Source of the DNA: Leclercia adecarboxylata
GTDB taxonomy: Bacteria; Pseudomonadota; Gammaproteobacteria; Enterobacterales; Enterobacteriaceae
Reading direction: 5' to 3'
Length of the DNA stretch: 64,000 nt
NCBI RefSeq assembly: GCF_006874705.1
Contig: NZ_CP035380.1
Span: 44,996 to 108,995 of the forward strand
This document shows positions 37,399-48,628 of this stretch, piece by piece. Every line of letters starts with the position of its first letter. Position 1 is the stretch's first letter. The notes under the pieces were generated by a model, which had not been told where the DNA came from, searched no databases, and was given only the letters and a program-made list of their open reading frames with translations. Position numbers and translations under genes: made by a program.

Positions 37399-38579
37399 TA
37401 GCGGATTTCCCAACGAGGTTTAATGAGACGGTCGAAAATTTCATTACAAACCGGCTCCCAAATTGCGAGCGCATTCCTCCATGCTCCAGTAGAAGAACGC
37501 TGATCAATTGCTTGTTCAAATACTGTTCGCATTCGAATTTGGCCTTTACCTACTTCATCCGTTTCGCGTACCACGTTTTTAAGAACCATGCTTCCCCATG
37601 CATCCCTGATTTGCTCTTCCATCCAAGGCGACTGGGAACCATTATTATTGTTATATTTAGTAAGCAAGATTCTGACATCTGGTTCAAAGCCTTGTAGATC
37701 TACATTCTTCAGCAAATCCCGGAGCATATCGAAAAATTGCAATGCAGAGGTATAGTCAAAGAGCTCAGCGGGGGTAGGGACTAATAACACGTCAGCAGCA
37801 CATACAACGTTGATTGTGCCGATACCAAGATTAGGAGCACTATCGATAACAACAACATCGTAATCATGGGCTACCGTTTCAATGGCCAGCCTTAGCATCA
37901 TGTGAGGTTCTGTCGGCAGCTTTCCTTCGTCGAAACGTCCCATCAACTCAGTTTCAATACGATGTAAGGCCAGACAAGAAGGGATGATATCAAGGCCAGG
38001 CCAGCAAGTTGGTTTTACCGCATATGAAGCATCATCTCGTTCACCGAGATAGAAGGGGAGGAGAGTATCTTCAGAATGAATATGTAAATCAGGAACCCAA
38101 CCGTGATACATCGAGGCCGTCCCTTGCGGATCGTTGCCTTCGACTAACAGTACGCGAAGTCCTTTTAAAGCCAGATCCTGAGCAAGATGAACGGAGACAG
38201 AAGTTTTATAAACTCCACCTTTATGAGCTGCAACACCGATTACCGGAGGTAAGCTTTCATCTGGGCGACGGAGGCGGGTACTAAACACATCTCGCATGTG
38301 GTTTATTTGCTCAATGGTATAGCCAACGCGCTGTTCAACGCGTCCTCGTAATTCCATATCTGGATGCGGCAATCGTCCTGCTTTTTCAGCGTCACGAATA
38401 GCCTGGGATGAAACACCGATCAGGTCAGCTGCCTCACCAACTCGCCACCGACGGGTTATTTTTCTTGCTTCAGGGCTATCATCATTAAATTGAGCAATTG
38501 CGATGGCTTTCGTCATCTCATGTCCTGCTGCAATGCACTGGTTAAGCGTATCCATTAATCCCATTTGAAACCCCTTCAA
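37398..38579 (-). CDS. sopA: ParA/SopA partition ATPase
   Basis: 393 residues, closely matching F SopA in order and length. The N-terminal HTH ([20 protein letters not shown]) binds the operator. The deviant Walker A is [20 protein letters not shown], followed by [15 protein letters not shown], Walker [18 protein letters not shown] and the C-terminal [20 protein letters not shown]. Type Ia partition ATPase that moves SopB-sopC complexes over the nucleoid and autorepresses the operon. Starts [17 protein letters not shown] 38564 is an alternative. CTTTGC repeats upstream fit SopA autoregulation. Confidence 0.95.
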   Translation of the reverse strand: MKGFQMGLMDTLNQCIAAGHEMTKAIAIAQFNDDSPEARKITRRWRVGEAADLIGVSSQAIRDAEKAGRLPHPDMELRGRVEQRVGYTIEQINHMRDVFSTRLRRPDESLPPVIGVAAHKGGVYKTSVSVHLAQDLALKGLRVLLVEGNDPQGTASMYHGWVPDLHIHSEDTLLPFYLGERDDASYAVKPTCWPGLDIIPSCLALHRIETELMGRFDEGKLPTEPHMMLRLAIETVAHDYDVVVIDSAPNLGIGTINVVCAADVLLVPTPAELFDYTSALQFFDMLRDLLKNVDLQGFEPDVRILLTKYNNNNGSQSPWMEEQIRDAWGSMVLKNVVRETDEVGKGQIRMRTVFEQAIDQRSSTGAWRNALAIWEPVCNEIFDRLIKPRWEIR

Positions 38580-38584
38580 ATCAA

Positions 38585-38681
38585 CTTTGCATAATTATAT
38601 TAAATCTTGATAAAACAAGCAAAGCAACCAAAAATATGCAAACCCACTAAAAAAATGCAAAGTGCATCAAATCTTGCAAAG
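38585..38681. promoter_or_regulatory. sopAB operator region with CTTTGC repeats
   Basis: CTTTGC occurs at 38585-38590 and, as GCAAAG, at 38619-38624, 38657-38662 and 38676-38681. SopA of F binds repeated CTTTGC in its promoter. A triple GAAAGTTT direct repeat (about 38718-38743) lies just outside. Confidence 0.75.
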
Positions 38682-38957
38682 TTGATAACTTTTTAAACAG
38701 AATCCTTCAACTCATAAGAAAGTTTGAAAGTTTGAAAGTTTGAAATTACTGGACAACAATTAACTGCAAACCATTCAAAATGGTAGGGTATCTTTTTCGT
38801 ATACCGAGCGGCCCTTTCCTCCTTGATGCAGACGAAACACTGTATACATGAGGGCAGGGCGGCTGAAAACAGTACTCATGACCTCTACAAAATGTAATTT
38901 TCATAAATGCATCACCCGCACTTATTGGGAATAACCTTCTTAATAGCCAGAATGATA

Positions 38958-39228
38958 AAGGTGGGTCATAGCATGCATAAAGTGTGTCGCAACATGCTTA
39001 GAAAAACGATCATCGGAGGATCTTAAAAATGTTGGGTATAAACATGAAAAAGTGGGCAGCGATATGCTAAAGGTGTGTCACAGCATGCGGGTCCATTTGG
39101 ATTGGTACAAAAATCAACCTAACAAAACAGGCATGAATACTAGTGTGCCACGATAACATGTTATGACACACCTAAAATCATGATACGACCCACCATTACT
39201 GGATCGCCTGCATAATGTGACCCACCTT
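38958..39228. repeat. RepFIB-type iterons, distal set
   Basis: Direct units GGTGGGTCATAGCATGCAT (about 38960), AGTGTGTCGCAACATGCTT (38981) and GGTGTGTCACAGCATGCGG (39072), with weaker relatives at about 39030 and 39051. Then inverted units CATGTTATGACACACC (39157), TGATACGACCCACC (39180) and TAATGTGACCCACC (39213). They lie between sopA and the rep stop, so iterons are found on both sides of rep, as in RepFIB replicons. Confidence 0.8.
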
Positions 39229-40089
39229 CTATGACCCCATTTCTTTGAGTTTTTTATTTCGCTTATGAATCAACACAGTTAGAGTTCGACCATCTTTAAT
39301 AATGGAATACTCAATGTAGCCAATGACTTGTAGTTGCTTCAAAGCAGCCTTGATCAGCCGGTTCTGCTCCTTTACTGGAGAGGTCAAATTCAATCGCTCA
39401 ATGATGCGATCAAATCTAATTGGGGCAGGGTTATCGGGCAGACTTGCTATGTAGGTATAGAGTGTCTGAGCAACTTCTTTACCTTTGAGCATATGGTAGG
39501 GACGCTTGCGCAGTAGGATGTTGTAGTCAATCTGGTACAGTTCATGGAGGCGCTCATCGGCCTGGAGCGTGATTGTATCGGACTCTCTCGTATACTTACC
39601 GCTCTTAAGGAGCTGAGTAAAAAATTTATCTCCAGTTTTCTTACTGTTGAATTGAACAGTCTTGGTACCAATCCGGGTAAGAGCATCAAAAATGGTGTCA
39701 CGCAGACGTTTGTTAAACTGGCGAGAATCATACTGGCACAACGCGGCGAACTCAGTGAAAGGCAGCTCGATGGTATTTGATTTCAAGCCGTATTTACTGA
39801 AGGCACCAATAATGCCCATCCAGACGCTGAAGTCCGTTGATATGTTCAGTCGCTCACCAAAGATCCTGACTTCGTCATAACCTTCCTTACGGGCGAACTC
39901 AAGCTGGGAGAACGACGAAGAAACATCTATACCGGACTTCTGCCCCTTAGGAATTGCACGACTGGCAGGAACAAAGACACCCAGACGCAGTAAAATCGCT
40001 GGCTGAACTGATGAATTGTTTGTGACTGTTAATTGGTGTACCTCTCCTTCATTTGTAATTTGGGAGGGTATAAAATTGTTATCAGTCAT
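39229..40089 (-). CDS. repB: RepFIB-family replication initiator
   Basis: 286 residues from ATG 40089. Two winged-helix domains of the Rep_3 type: LLRLGVFVPASRAIPKG, DVSSSFSQLEFARKEGYDEV, WMGIIGAFSKYGL, LPFTEFAALCQYDSRQFNKR and the second domain ASLPDNPAPIRFDRIIERLN, VKEQNRLIKAALKQLQVIGY. Order and spacing parallel RepFIB RepA/RepB, but sequence diverges, so an FIB subtype can't be named here. It would bind the CATGNNRYGACACACC iterons on both sides. Intact. Confidence 0.92.
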   Translation of the reverse strand: MTDNNFIPSQITNEGEVHQLTVTNNSSVQPAILLRLGVFVPASRAIPKGQKSGIDVSSSFSQLEFARKEGYDEVRIFGERLNISTDFSVWMGIIGAFSKYGLKSNTIELPFTEFAALCQYDSRQFNKRLRDTIFDALTRIGTKTVQFNSKKTGDKFFTQLLKSGKYTRESDTITLQADERLHELYQIDYNILLRKRPYHMLKGKEVAQTLYTYIASLPDNPAPIRFDRIIERLNLTSPVKEQNRLIKAALKQLQVIGYIEYSIIKDGRTLTVLIHKRNKKLKEMGS

Positions 40090-40124
40090 ATAGTTACACC
40101 ACTGTGGTTAGAATCCATTCGAGG

Positions 40125-40133
40125 TTATCCACA
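40125..40133. promoter_or_regulatory. DnaA box
   Basis: TTATCCACA, a perfect DnaA consensus, between the rep start and the proximal iterons. Confidence 0.75.
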
Positions 40134-40157
40134 AAAGGTGGATAGTTCGTTATTTGA

Positions 40158-40279
40158 CATGATGCGACACACCATTTTGCATGTTATGACACACCAAGAG
40201 CATGATGTCACCCACTTTGCTCATGGCATGACACACCAATTACATGTTGCGACACACTTATTGCATAATACGACACACC
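40158..40279. repeat. RepFIB-type iterons, origin set
   Basis: Six direct units starting at 40158, 40180, 40201, 40222, 40243 and 40264, spaced 21-22 bp, consensus CATGNTRYGACACACC. The spacing puts them on one DNA face, as expected for an initiator-melted origin. With the DnaA box this is the likely replication origin. Confidence 0.88.
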
Positions 40280-40502
40280 CAAATCCTCTGAATGCCTTGT
40301 CTGACGTGGCTTGCAGCGATCGGGGATCTGTTTGGGACTATAAGGATCCATTTAGGATCTTCAATAGGATCGTGTTATAGGATCTAACCGGTGTATATGT
40401 TGATAACTTTTTGAGATCCGAGAGGATGAAAAGGGATAGTGCCCAAATAGCATAATGCCACTGAAAGTTTTAACTTAACAGACAGGCGGTAATGACTCCA
40501 AC

Positions 40503-41006
40503 TTATTGATAGTGTTTTATGTTCAGATAATGCCCGATGACTTTGTCATGCAGCTCCACCGATTTTGAGAACGACAGCGACTTCCGTCCCAGCCGTGCCA
40601 GGTGCTGCCTCAGATTCAGGTTATGCCGCTCAATTCGCTGCGTATATCGCTTGCTGATTACGTGCAGCTTTCCCTTCAGGCGGGATTCATACAGCGGCCA
40701 GCCATCCGTCATCCATATCGCCACGTCAAAGGGTGACAGCAGGCTCATAAGACGCCCCAGCGTCGCCATAGTGCGTTCACCGAATACGTGCGCAACAACC
40801 GTCTTCCGGAGCCTGTCATACGCGTAAAACAGCCAGCGCTGGCGCGATTTAGCCCCGACATAGCCCCACTGTTCGTCCATTTCCGCGCAGACGATGACGT
40901 CACTGCCCGGCTGTATGCGCGAGGTTACCGACTGCGGCCTGAGTTTTTTAAGTGACGTAAAATCGTGTTGAGGCCAACGCCCATAATGCGGGCGGTTGCC
41001 CGGCAT
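40503..41006 (-). CDS. insB: IS1 InsB (frameshift partner)
   Basis: 167 codons; carries the DDE core [35 protein letters not shown] and the C-terminal [40 protein letters not shown]. Made as InsAB' by -1 frameshift from insA. Confidence 0.93.
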
Positions 41007-41200
41007 CCAACGCCATTCATGGCCATATCAATGATTTTCTGGTGCGTACCGGGTTGAGAAGCGGTGTAAGTGAACTGCAGTTGCCATGTTTTACGGCAGT
41101 GAGAGCAGAGATAGCGCTGATGTCCGGCGGTGCTTTTGCCGTTACGCACCACCCCGTCAGTAGCTGAACAGGAGGGACAGCTGATAGAAACAGAAGCCAC
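40925..41200 (-). CDS. insA: IS1 InsA
   Basis: 91 residues with a zinc-finger-like N-terminus ([37 protein letters not shown]) and an HTH ([20 protein letters not shown]). Represses IS1 transcription and, fused to InsB, forms the transposase. Confidence 0.93.
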
Positions 41201-41318
41201 TGGAGCACCTCAAAAACACCATCATAGACTAAATCAGTAAGTTGGCAGCATCACCGGAACGATAATGGAGAGTATCCACAGCAGGAGAACAGAGCGCTCT
41301 CCTGCAGTGTCAGCAAAT

Positions 41319-42509
41319 TCAGCCCGGCTGCTGTGCCGGTTCCAGGTGTGCATTTCGTCCGGCAGCCATTCCTGTGCAGGCACCAGCGACCGCGATTGCT
41401 GCGGTCATCAGTAATGGCAATGTCCAGCCTCCGGACAACTCCTGTACTTTGCCCAGCAACAGCGGACCCATCGCCGCCATCAGATAACCGACGCTCTGCG
41501 CCATGCCTGACAGCGCGGCGGCGTCACCGGCATTTTTGGTACGTAGCCCGATGAAGGTCAGGCCCAGCATCATACTGGCACCCGAGCCGAAGCCGAGAAG
41601 AGCAGCCCACAGCATCGCCAGATTTGGCAGGTATAGGATGCCGATAAAGGACGCAGCGGTTAACAGGCTGACGCCGGCAGCGGCTGCTTTCTGATCGTTG
41701 AGGCGACGCAGCGTGGCCGCCAGAATCAGGCCGGGAATAGCTGTGGTCAGCTGAAGAATGCCGTGTACTTCACCGGCCTGGGCTGAGGAGAGTCCACTGT
41801 CCGTTAGAATGGCGGGTAGCCAGCCGACAGCAACATAAAACGGCATCGCATTCAGGCCCATAAACAAGGTGACCTGCCATGCCAGAGGCGAGCGCCAGAC
41901 CGCGACGGTCGCCGCTTTTTTCTCACCCTCTCCTGGCAACTGATGCTTCATCTTTAACTGGGGCAACCATAAAAGCAACGCAAGCAGCGGTGCAATAACC
42001 AGCATGGCTAACGCGATGTTCCAGCCCCAGCTCTGCGTCAGAGGAATGACAATGGCTGAACCAATAGCACCAGCCGCGCCCATGGTGATGGAATATGCCC
42101 CCGTCACGGAAGCCACGTTGCCAGAAAAGTCACGTTTGATAAGGCCAGGCAGCAGGACATTGCCGAGGGCAATCCCGATACCTATCAATATGGTTCCGCC
42201 ATAAAGCGCCCAGACACTGCCTGCGGAGCGAAGCAGGATGCCCGCTGAAATCACGGCCAAGGCACCAAAAAGGGTGCGTTCAAGACCGTACTTGTGTGAG
42301 ATGGATGCGCTCAGCGGTGAAAAGGCGGCAAAGGCCAGCAAAGGCAGCGAGTTAAGCAACCCAACGGCAGTAATACTTAGCCCAAAATCATGGCGAATAG
42401 ACTCTAAAACGGGTGCGATAGCGGTAAAAGGAACACGCAGGTTGATAGCTATAAAAAGGATGCCGGTCACAAGTATGATTGAAGACCACTTGTTCGTAGT
42501 GTGGGACAT
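41319..42509 (-). CDS. MFS transporter of the CynX/NimT type
   Basis: About 396 residues with 12 predicted membrane segments. MSHTTNKWSSIILVTGILFI, AINLRVPFTAIAPVL at the start and the loop motif LPLLAFAAFSPLSASISHKY, GLERTLFG are typical of the CynX/NimT branch, which exports or imports cyanate- and nitroimidazole-like small molecules. ATG 42509 is preferred; an upstream ATG at 42554 adds 15 polar residues. The divergent AraC gene at 42597 is the probable regulator. Substrate unknown. Confidence 0.85.
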   Translation of the reverse strand: MSHTTNKWSSIILVTGILFIAINLRVPFTAIAPVLESIRHDFGLSITAVGLLNSLPLLAFAAFSPLSASISHKYGLERTLFGALAVISAGILLRSAGSVWALYGGTILIGIGIALGNVLLPGLIKRDFSGNVASVTGAYSITMGAAGAIGSAIVIPLTQSWGWNIALAMLVIAPLLALLLWLPQLKMKHQLPGEGEKKAATVAVWRSPLAWQVTLFMGLNAMPFYVAVGWLPAILTDSGLSSAQAGEVHGILQLTTAIPGLILAATLRRLNDQKAAAAGVSLLTAASFIGILYLPNLAMLWAALLGFGSGASMMLGLTFIGLRTKNAGDAAALSGMAQSVGYLMAAMGPLLLGKVQELSGGWTLPLLMTAAIAVAGACTGMAAGRNAHLEPAQQPG

Positions 42510-42596
42510 AAATTTTGCTTTTTCTGGTAAAAAGAAAGACTTTAAAGGACGCATGAGTTACAGAATATAGATAATCTGACAACATATAACTAAATC

Positions 42597-43391
42597 ATGC
42601 CAGTTAATAAAAAACCGGTGACCTCACCGGATGAGTTTAATGCCGATGCTTTCAGTCAGGCTGCTATCGCGCTGCATGTATCATCGTCAGGCGAGTATGC
42701 AGGTCAGAGTCCGCACTCTCACCGTAAGGGACAACTTATTATCTCTTTGCGCGGTGCAGTGAGCTGTGAGGTTGAGGATGCGCTGTGGCTTGTTCCACCG
42801 GGACATGCTGTCTGGGTTCCGGGTAAAATTCCCCACAGTTGCCGGGTCACGAAGAATGCAGATACCTGCTTTTTGTTCATCGAACCCGGCGCGGCAGCGA
42901 TGCCGGAAATCTGCTGTACCCTGGCGATGACTTCTCTGGTCCGCGAGCTTGTTCTGTATCTGGCAGAGCAGGGACAGGCTTATTCTCCTGACAGTAAAAC
43001 TGCCAGGCTCGCAGCGGTGCTGCTGGAGCATATTCCGGATGTGCCGGTTGAAGCGCTCCATCTTCCCGTATCCGATCATCCTAAAATCCGGAATATGGCG
43101 GAGGCACTTTTTAATGAGCCTGATGATCGGCGAACGTTAAAGCAGTGGGCTGCACATCTGGTCACCAGCGAACGATCGCTGGCCAGGCTGATAAAAGAGG
43201 CGACAGGAATGAGCTTTGGTCGCTGGCGTCAGCAACTGCATTTGATGATTGCCCTGAGCCATCTGGCTGAAGGTCAGTCCGTGCAGCGTGTAGCCGGAAC
43301 GCTGGGATATGATTCGGTCAGCGCGTTTATTACGATGTTCAGAAAAGCGCTGGGTAAATCACCGACGCAATATTTTTCGTCTCTAAACTAA
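42597..43391 (+). CDS. AraC-family regulator, NimR-like
   Basis: 264 residues. An N-terminal cupin (SPHSHRKGQLIISLRGAVSC, WLVPPGHAVWVPGKIPHSCR) binds effector; the C-terminus is a double HTH (TLKQWAAHLVTSERSLARLI, QSVQRVAGTLGYDSVSAFIT, MFRKALGKSPTQYF). Divergently placed with the MFS gene (88-bp gap), as nimR is with nimT in E. coli. It probably activates the transporter. Confidence 0.87.
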   Translation: MPVNKKPVTSPDEFNADAFSQAAIALHVSSSGEYAGQSPHSHRKGQLIISLRGAVSCEVEDALWLVPPGHAVWVPGKIPHSCRVTKNADTCFLFIEPGAAAMPEICCTLAMTSLVRELVLYLAEQGQAYSPDSKTARLAAVLLEHIPDVPVEALHLPVSDHPKIRNMAEALFNEPDDRRTLKQWAAHLVTSERSLARLIKEATGMSFGRWRQQLHLMIALSHLAEGQSVQRVAGTLGYDSVSAFITMFRKALGKSPTQYFSSLN

Positions 43392-44470
43392 TGCAAAACA
43401 ACACAAACCGAATTTTTATAAAGAACGTCAACGTCCGCTGTTCGCTCATTGCTGCCTGTCATTCCTGCTTAAAAAACAGGCTTAACGTAGGATATTTTCC
43501 GTTTTCCAAGCGGCCCCCAGATAGCATCACGCTCAATCCGAGGCGGGAAAAACAAGACGCATAGATTAATCAGGACCGATAACTTTGTTGACGATCCTAA
43601 GAAGACCATGAGTTTTTTTAAATTATAGTTACAACATACATAAGAATAGAGTTACATCCCTTGCAACCTGAAATACCCTCACAAATATGAATCAGAGAGC
43701 CCATCTCAACCAATAATCGAATTCCGTGCACAGCGGCAACAACTGAGCCCAGACTAACCCTGAATAGCGCCGCCGCCCCGGGCGAAGCCCGGGAGTAGTG
43801 TCGCTTTTAATGATGGATGTTGTAACTAGGTTATGAGCCGCTGTAAATAGTGCACCGGTAAGTATAGGAATACACGCTCGTAAGCGCCTCAATCGGCGCT
43901 AACTCGGAGATACGCCCCGGCAGCGGCTTCGCCTTGTCGGGACCACTCCGGCCGCGTAATTCAGCGTCTGAATAGCTTTAAGTGGATTAACGCTTTATAG
44001 GGCAAGGGTGGGGACAGGTGATCCCTTCTGCTCCTTTACCGGCTTCACCGGGCTACGGTGCCACCGAACGGAATAAATCCAGTTTAGGCTAGCGGCCGCG
44101 CCTCTATGCCGGTTCAAGGTATCTAAACCTCGACAGGTTTGATGGCGCCTTCAGAAGAACTCATTAGCAGGGGAAATATCGCGACTCATTGGTTTACCGA
44201 TAATTCTAAAAAAAACCGAATTCATCGAATTCACTAATCTGAATTCATCCGCCAGTTCATCCGGGAACGGCTCTGGCAAGCAGTGCCCGCAGTCATACAT
44301 GACCGACCTGATAACGTCTGGCCTTCTTCGCTCAGTAACGTTTTGTGTCCAGGACGTCAGTCTTCACAGCTGTCAAATCAACGCTATTTCATAAGGCGGC
44401 TCACGTTTTTATGTCATGAGCCGCGCTTTTCCGGCTGGAACGTTCCACCCACTCGGTCACTGTGATTTAA
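43392..44470. other. non-coding region holding the right 38-bp IR and a strong hairpin
   Basis: Apart from the inverted repeat at 43481-43518, a perfect CCCGGGC-GAA-GCCCGGG hairpin lies at 43777-43793. Text from 43700 to 44100 is GC-rich without convincing codon structure. No gene supported. Confidence 0.55.
43481..43518. repeat. Tn3-type 38-bp terminal inverted repeat, right
   Basis: Perfect reverse complement of 15153-15190, in the orientation expected for the opposite end of one element (28,366 bp end to end). The following flank AGATA does not match TAAAA at the left. Confidence 0.8.
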
Positions 44471-44473
44471 TAT

Positions 44474-44489
44474 GCTAAACCGGTTTAAT
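44474..44489. promoter_or_regulatory. ScrR operator upstream of scrK
   Basis: GCTAAACCGGTTTAAT, a LacI-type palindrome, 27 bp before the scrK start. The same core TAAACCGGTTTA occurs twice before scrY. Confidence 0.88.
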
Positions 44490-44515
44490 TAAGTTTAGCT
44501 TTGGAGGGTTTTAGC

Positions 44516-45439
44516 ATGAATGCAAAAGTTTGGGTTCTGGGCGACGCGGTGGTGGACCTGCTGCCGGAGAGCGAAGGGCGCCTGCTGCAGTGCCCTGGAG
44601 GCGCGCCGGCTAACGTGGCGGTAGGGGTTGCCCGCCTTGGCGGCAACAGCGGATTTATCGGCCGCGTCGGCGGTGACCCGTTTGGCCGCTACATGCGTCA
44701 TACCCTGCAACAGGAGCAGGTCGACGTCAGCCATATGTATCTCGACGATCAGCACCGCACGTCCACTGTGGTCGTCGACCTTGACGACCAGGGGGAACGC
44801 ACCTTTACCTTTATGGTACGCCCCAGCGCGGACCTGTTCCTGGTTGAAGAAGACCTGCCACAGTTTGCCGCCGGACAGTGGTTGCACGTCTGCTCCATCG
44901 CGCTCAGCGCCGAGCCCAGCCGTAGCACTACCTTCGCGGCGATGGAGAGCATCAGGTCTGCCGGCGGTCGGGTCAGCTTTGACCCTAATATTCGTCCCGA
45001 TCTCTGGCAGGATCAGGCTTTGCTGCTAGCCTGCCTCGATCGCGCTTTGCACATGGCCAACGTGGTAAAGCTATCGGAAGAGGAGCTGGTCTTCATCAGC
45101 AGCAGTAATGATTTAGCATACGGAATCGCCAGCGTAACGGAGCGCTATCAGCCAGAATTGCTACTGGTGACCCGGGGCAAAGCGGGGGTGCTTGCCGCGT
45201 TTCAGCAGAAGTTTACCCATTTCAACGCCCGGCCTGTGGCCAGCGTGGACACCACCGGCGCGGGAGACGCATTTGTCGCCGGACTGCTCGCCAGCCTTGC
45301 GGCTAACGGGATGCCAACGGACATGACCGCACTGGAACCGACACTCACGCTTGCACAGACCTGCGGCGCCCTGGCCACCACAGCCAAAGGTGCGATGACC
45401 GCCTTGCCCTATCAGCGCGATCTCAACCGTCAGTTTTAA
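44516..45439 (+). CDS. scrK: fructokinase
   Basis: 307 residues from ATG 44516, with GGAGG upstream; ATG 44501 would start upstream of that site. PfkB/ribokinase fold: GGAPANVAVGVARLGGNSGF, IGRVGGDPFGRYM and the C-terminal signature DTTGAGDAFVAGLLASLA with catalytic Asp. It phosphorylates fructose freed by ScrB. First gene of the cluster, under ScrR. Intact, and of Klebsiella/pUR400 type by gene order. Confidence 0.93.
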   Translation: MNAKVWVLGDAVVDLLPESEGRLLQCPGGAPANVAVGVARLGGNSGFIGRVGGDPFGRYMRHTLQQEQVDVSHMYLDDQHRTSTVVVDLDDQGERTFTFMVRPSADLFLVEEDLPQFAAGQWLHVCSIALSAEPSRSTTFAAMESIRSAGGRVSFDPNIRPDLWQDQALLLACLDRALHMANVVKLSEEELVFISSSNDLAYGIASVTERYQPELLLVTRGKAGVLAAFQQKFTHFNARPVASVDTTGAGDAFVAGLLASLAANGMPTDMTALEPTLTLAQTCGALATTAKGAMTALPYQRDLNRQF

Positions 45440-45487
45440 TCCTTAAAGCCGCTTTGCGCGGCTCACTTTGTTGCATGCATCACATTT

Positions 45488-47122
<1,635 letters not shown>

Positions 47123-47257
47123 CGGCTTACGCCTGATGACAGGAATAGCCGGGGGTCAGAGCATCTTTGTCACCCCGGGCTCAGCTAAGACGCAGAAAAA
47201 GCGCTCCCGTGAACGCGGGACGACAACATAAAAATGTTTAAGCCTTAAGAGGGTACT

Positions 47258-48628
47258 ATGGATTTTGAACAGATTTCCTGCTCGCTGCTTCCGCTTCTTG
47301 GAGGCAAAGAAAATATCGCCAGCGCCGCGCACTGCGCCACGCGCCTGCGCCTGGTGCTGGTCGATGATTCGCTGGCCGACCAGCAGGCCATCGGCAAAGT
47401 TGAAGGGGTGAAGGGCTGTTTTCGTAATGCCGGACAGATGCAGATTATTTTCGGCACCGGGGTGGTAAATAAGGTCTACGCTGCCTTTACTCAGGCGGCG
47501 GGTATTAGCGAATCCAGCAAATCGGAAGCCGCCGACATCGCGGCAAAAAAGCTCAATCCGTTCCAGCGCATCGCCCGCCTGCTATCAAACATCTTCGTGC
47601 CGATAATCCCTGCCATCGTCGCCTCTGGTCTGCTGATGGGCCTGCTGGGAATGGTCAAAACATACGGCTGGGTTGACCCGGGCAACGCCATCTACATCAT
47701 GCTGGATATGTGCAGCTCGGCGGCATTTATCATTCTGCCGATTCTGATTGGCTTTACCGCCGCCCGCGAATTCGGCGGTAATCCTTATCTCGGCGCGACG
47801 CTTGGCGGCATTCTGACTCATCCAGCGCTGACTAACGCCTGGGGCGTGGCCGCGGGTTTCCACACCATGAACTTTTTCGGCTTCGAAATTGCCATGATCG
47901 GCTATCAGGGTACGGTGTTCCCGGTACTGCTGGCAGTATGGTTTATGAGCATCGTTGAGAAGCAGTTGCGTCGCGCAATCCCCGATGCCCTGGATTTGAT
48001 CCTGACGCCGTTCCTGACGGTGATTATATCCGGTTTTATAGCCCTGTTGATTATCGGCCCGGCCGGTCGCGCACTGGGCGACGGTATCTCGTTTGTCCTC
48101 AGCACCCTGATTAGCCACGCCGGCTGGCTCGCCGGGTTACTGTTTGGCGGTCTCTATTCAGTTATCGTCATTACCGGTATTCATCACAGCTTCCATGCGG
48201 TTGAAGCCGGGTTGCTGGGCAATCCCTCCATCGGCGTCAACTTCCTGCTGCCGATTTGGGCGATGGCCAACGTCGCTCAGGGCGGAGCCTGTCTGGCGGT
48301 GTGGTTCAAAACCAAAGATGCAAAAATTAAAGCCATTACTCTGCCCTCGGCGTTTTCCGCCATGCTGGGCATCACCGAGGCGGCGATTTTTGGTATTAAC
48401 CTGCGCTTTGTGAAGCCATTTATTGCGGCGCTGATTGGTGGTGCGGCGGGCGGCGCATGGGTGGTATCTGTACACGTCTACATGACCGCGGTCGGCCTGA
48501 CAGCGATCCCCGGCATGGCCATCGTGCAGGCCAGTTCGCTGTTGAACTACATTATCGGGATGGTTATCGCCTTTGGCGTCGCCTTTACGGTCTCCCTGGT
48601 TTTGAAATACAAAACGGACGCTGAATAA
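47258..48628 (+). CDS. scrA: sucrose PTS transporter subunit EIIBC
   Basis: 456 residues. EIIB domain with phospho-Cys 26 in AAHCATRLRL; EIIC domain with 8-10 membrane segments and VVITGIHHSFHAVEAGLLG. No EIIA domain, so it borrows the glucose EIIA. It imports sucrose as sucrose-6-phosphate. Stop overlaps scrB start (TAATG). Confidence 0.95.
   Translation: MDFEQISCSLLPLLGGKENIASAAHCATRLRLVLVDDSLADQQAIGKVEGVKGCFRNAGQMQIIFGTGVVNKVYAAFTQAAGISESSKSEAADIAAKKLNPFQRIARLLSNIFVPIIPAIVASGLLMGLLGMVKTYGWVDPGNAIYIMLDMCSSAAFIILPILIGFTAAREFGGNPYLGATLGGILTHPALTNAWGVAAGFHTMNFFGFEIAMIGYQGTVFPVLLAVWFMSIVEKQLRRAIPDALDLILTPFLTVIISGFIALLIIGPAGRALGDGISFVLSTLISHAGWLAGLLFGGLYSVIVITGIHHSFHAVEAGLLGNPSIGVNFLLPIWAMANVAQGGACLAVWFKTKDAKIKAITLPSAFSAMLGITEAAIFGINLRFVKPFIAALIGGAAGGAWVVSVHVYMTAVGLTAIPGMAIVQASSLLNYIIGMVIAFGVAFTVSLVLKYKTDAE

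Larger units (their letters stand above)
40488..41255 (-). mobile_element. IS1 (complete, 768 bp)
   Basis: Ends GGTAATGACTCCAACTTATT and (reading in from 41255) GGTGATGCTGCCAACTTACT; length exactly 768 bp. insA and insB are present. Flanks CAGACAGGC and GGAACGATA are not a duplication, so IS1 marks a deletion or recombination joint between the replicon and the following accessory block. A 263-bp part of a second IS1 lies at 15677. Confidence 0.95.

Noticed and set aside
40488..41255. Fresh IS1 insertion
   Set aside because: The flanks do not form an 8-9-bp duplication, so it marks an older rearrangement.
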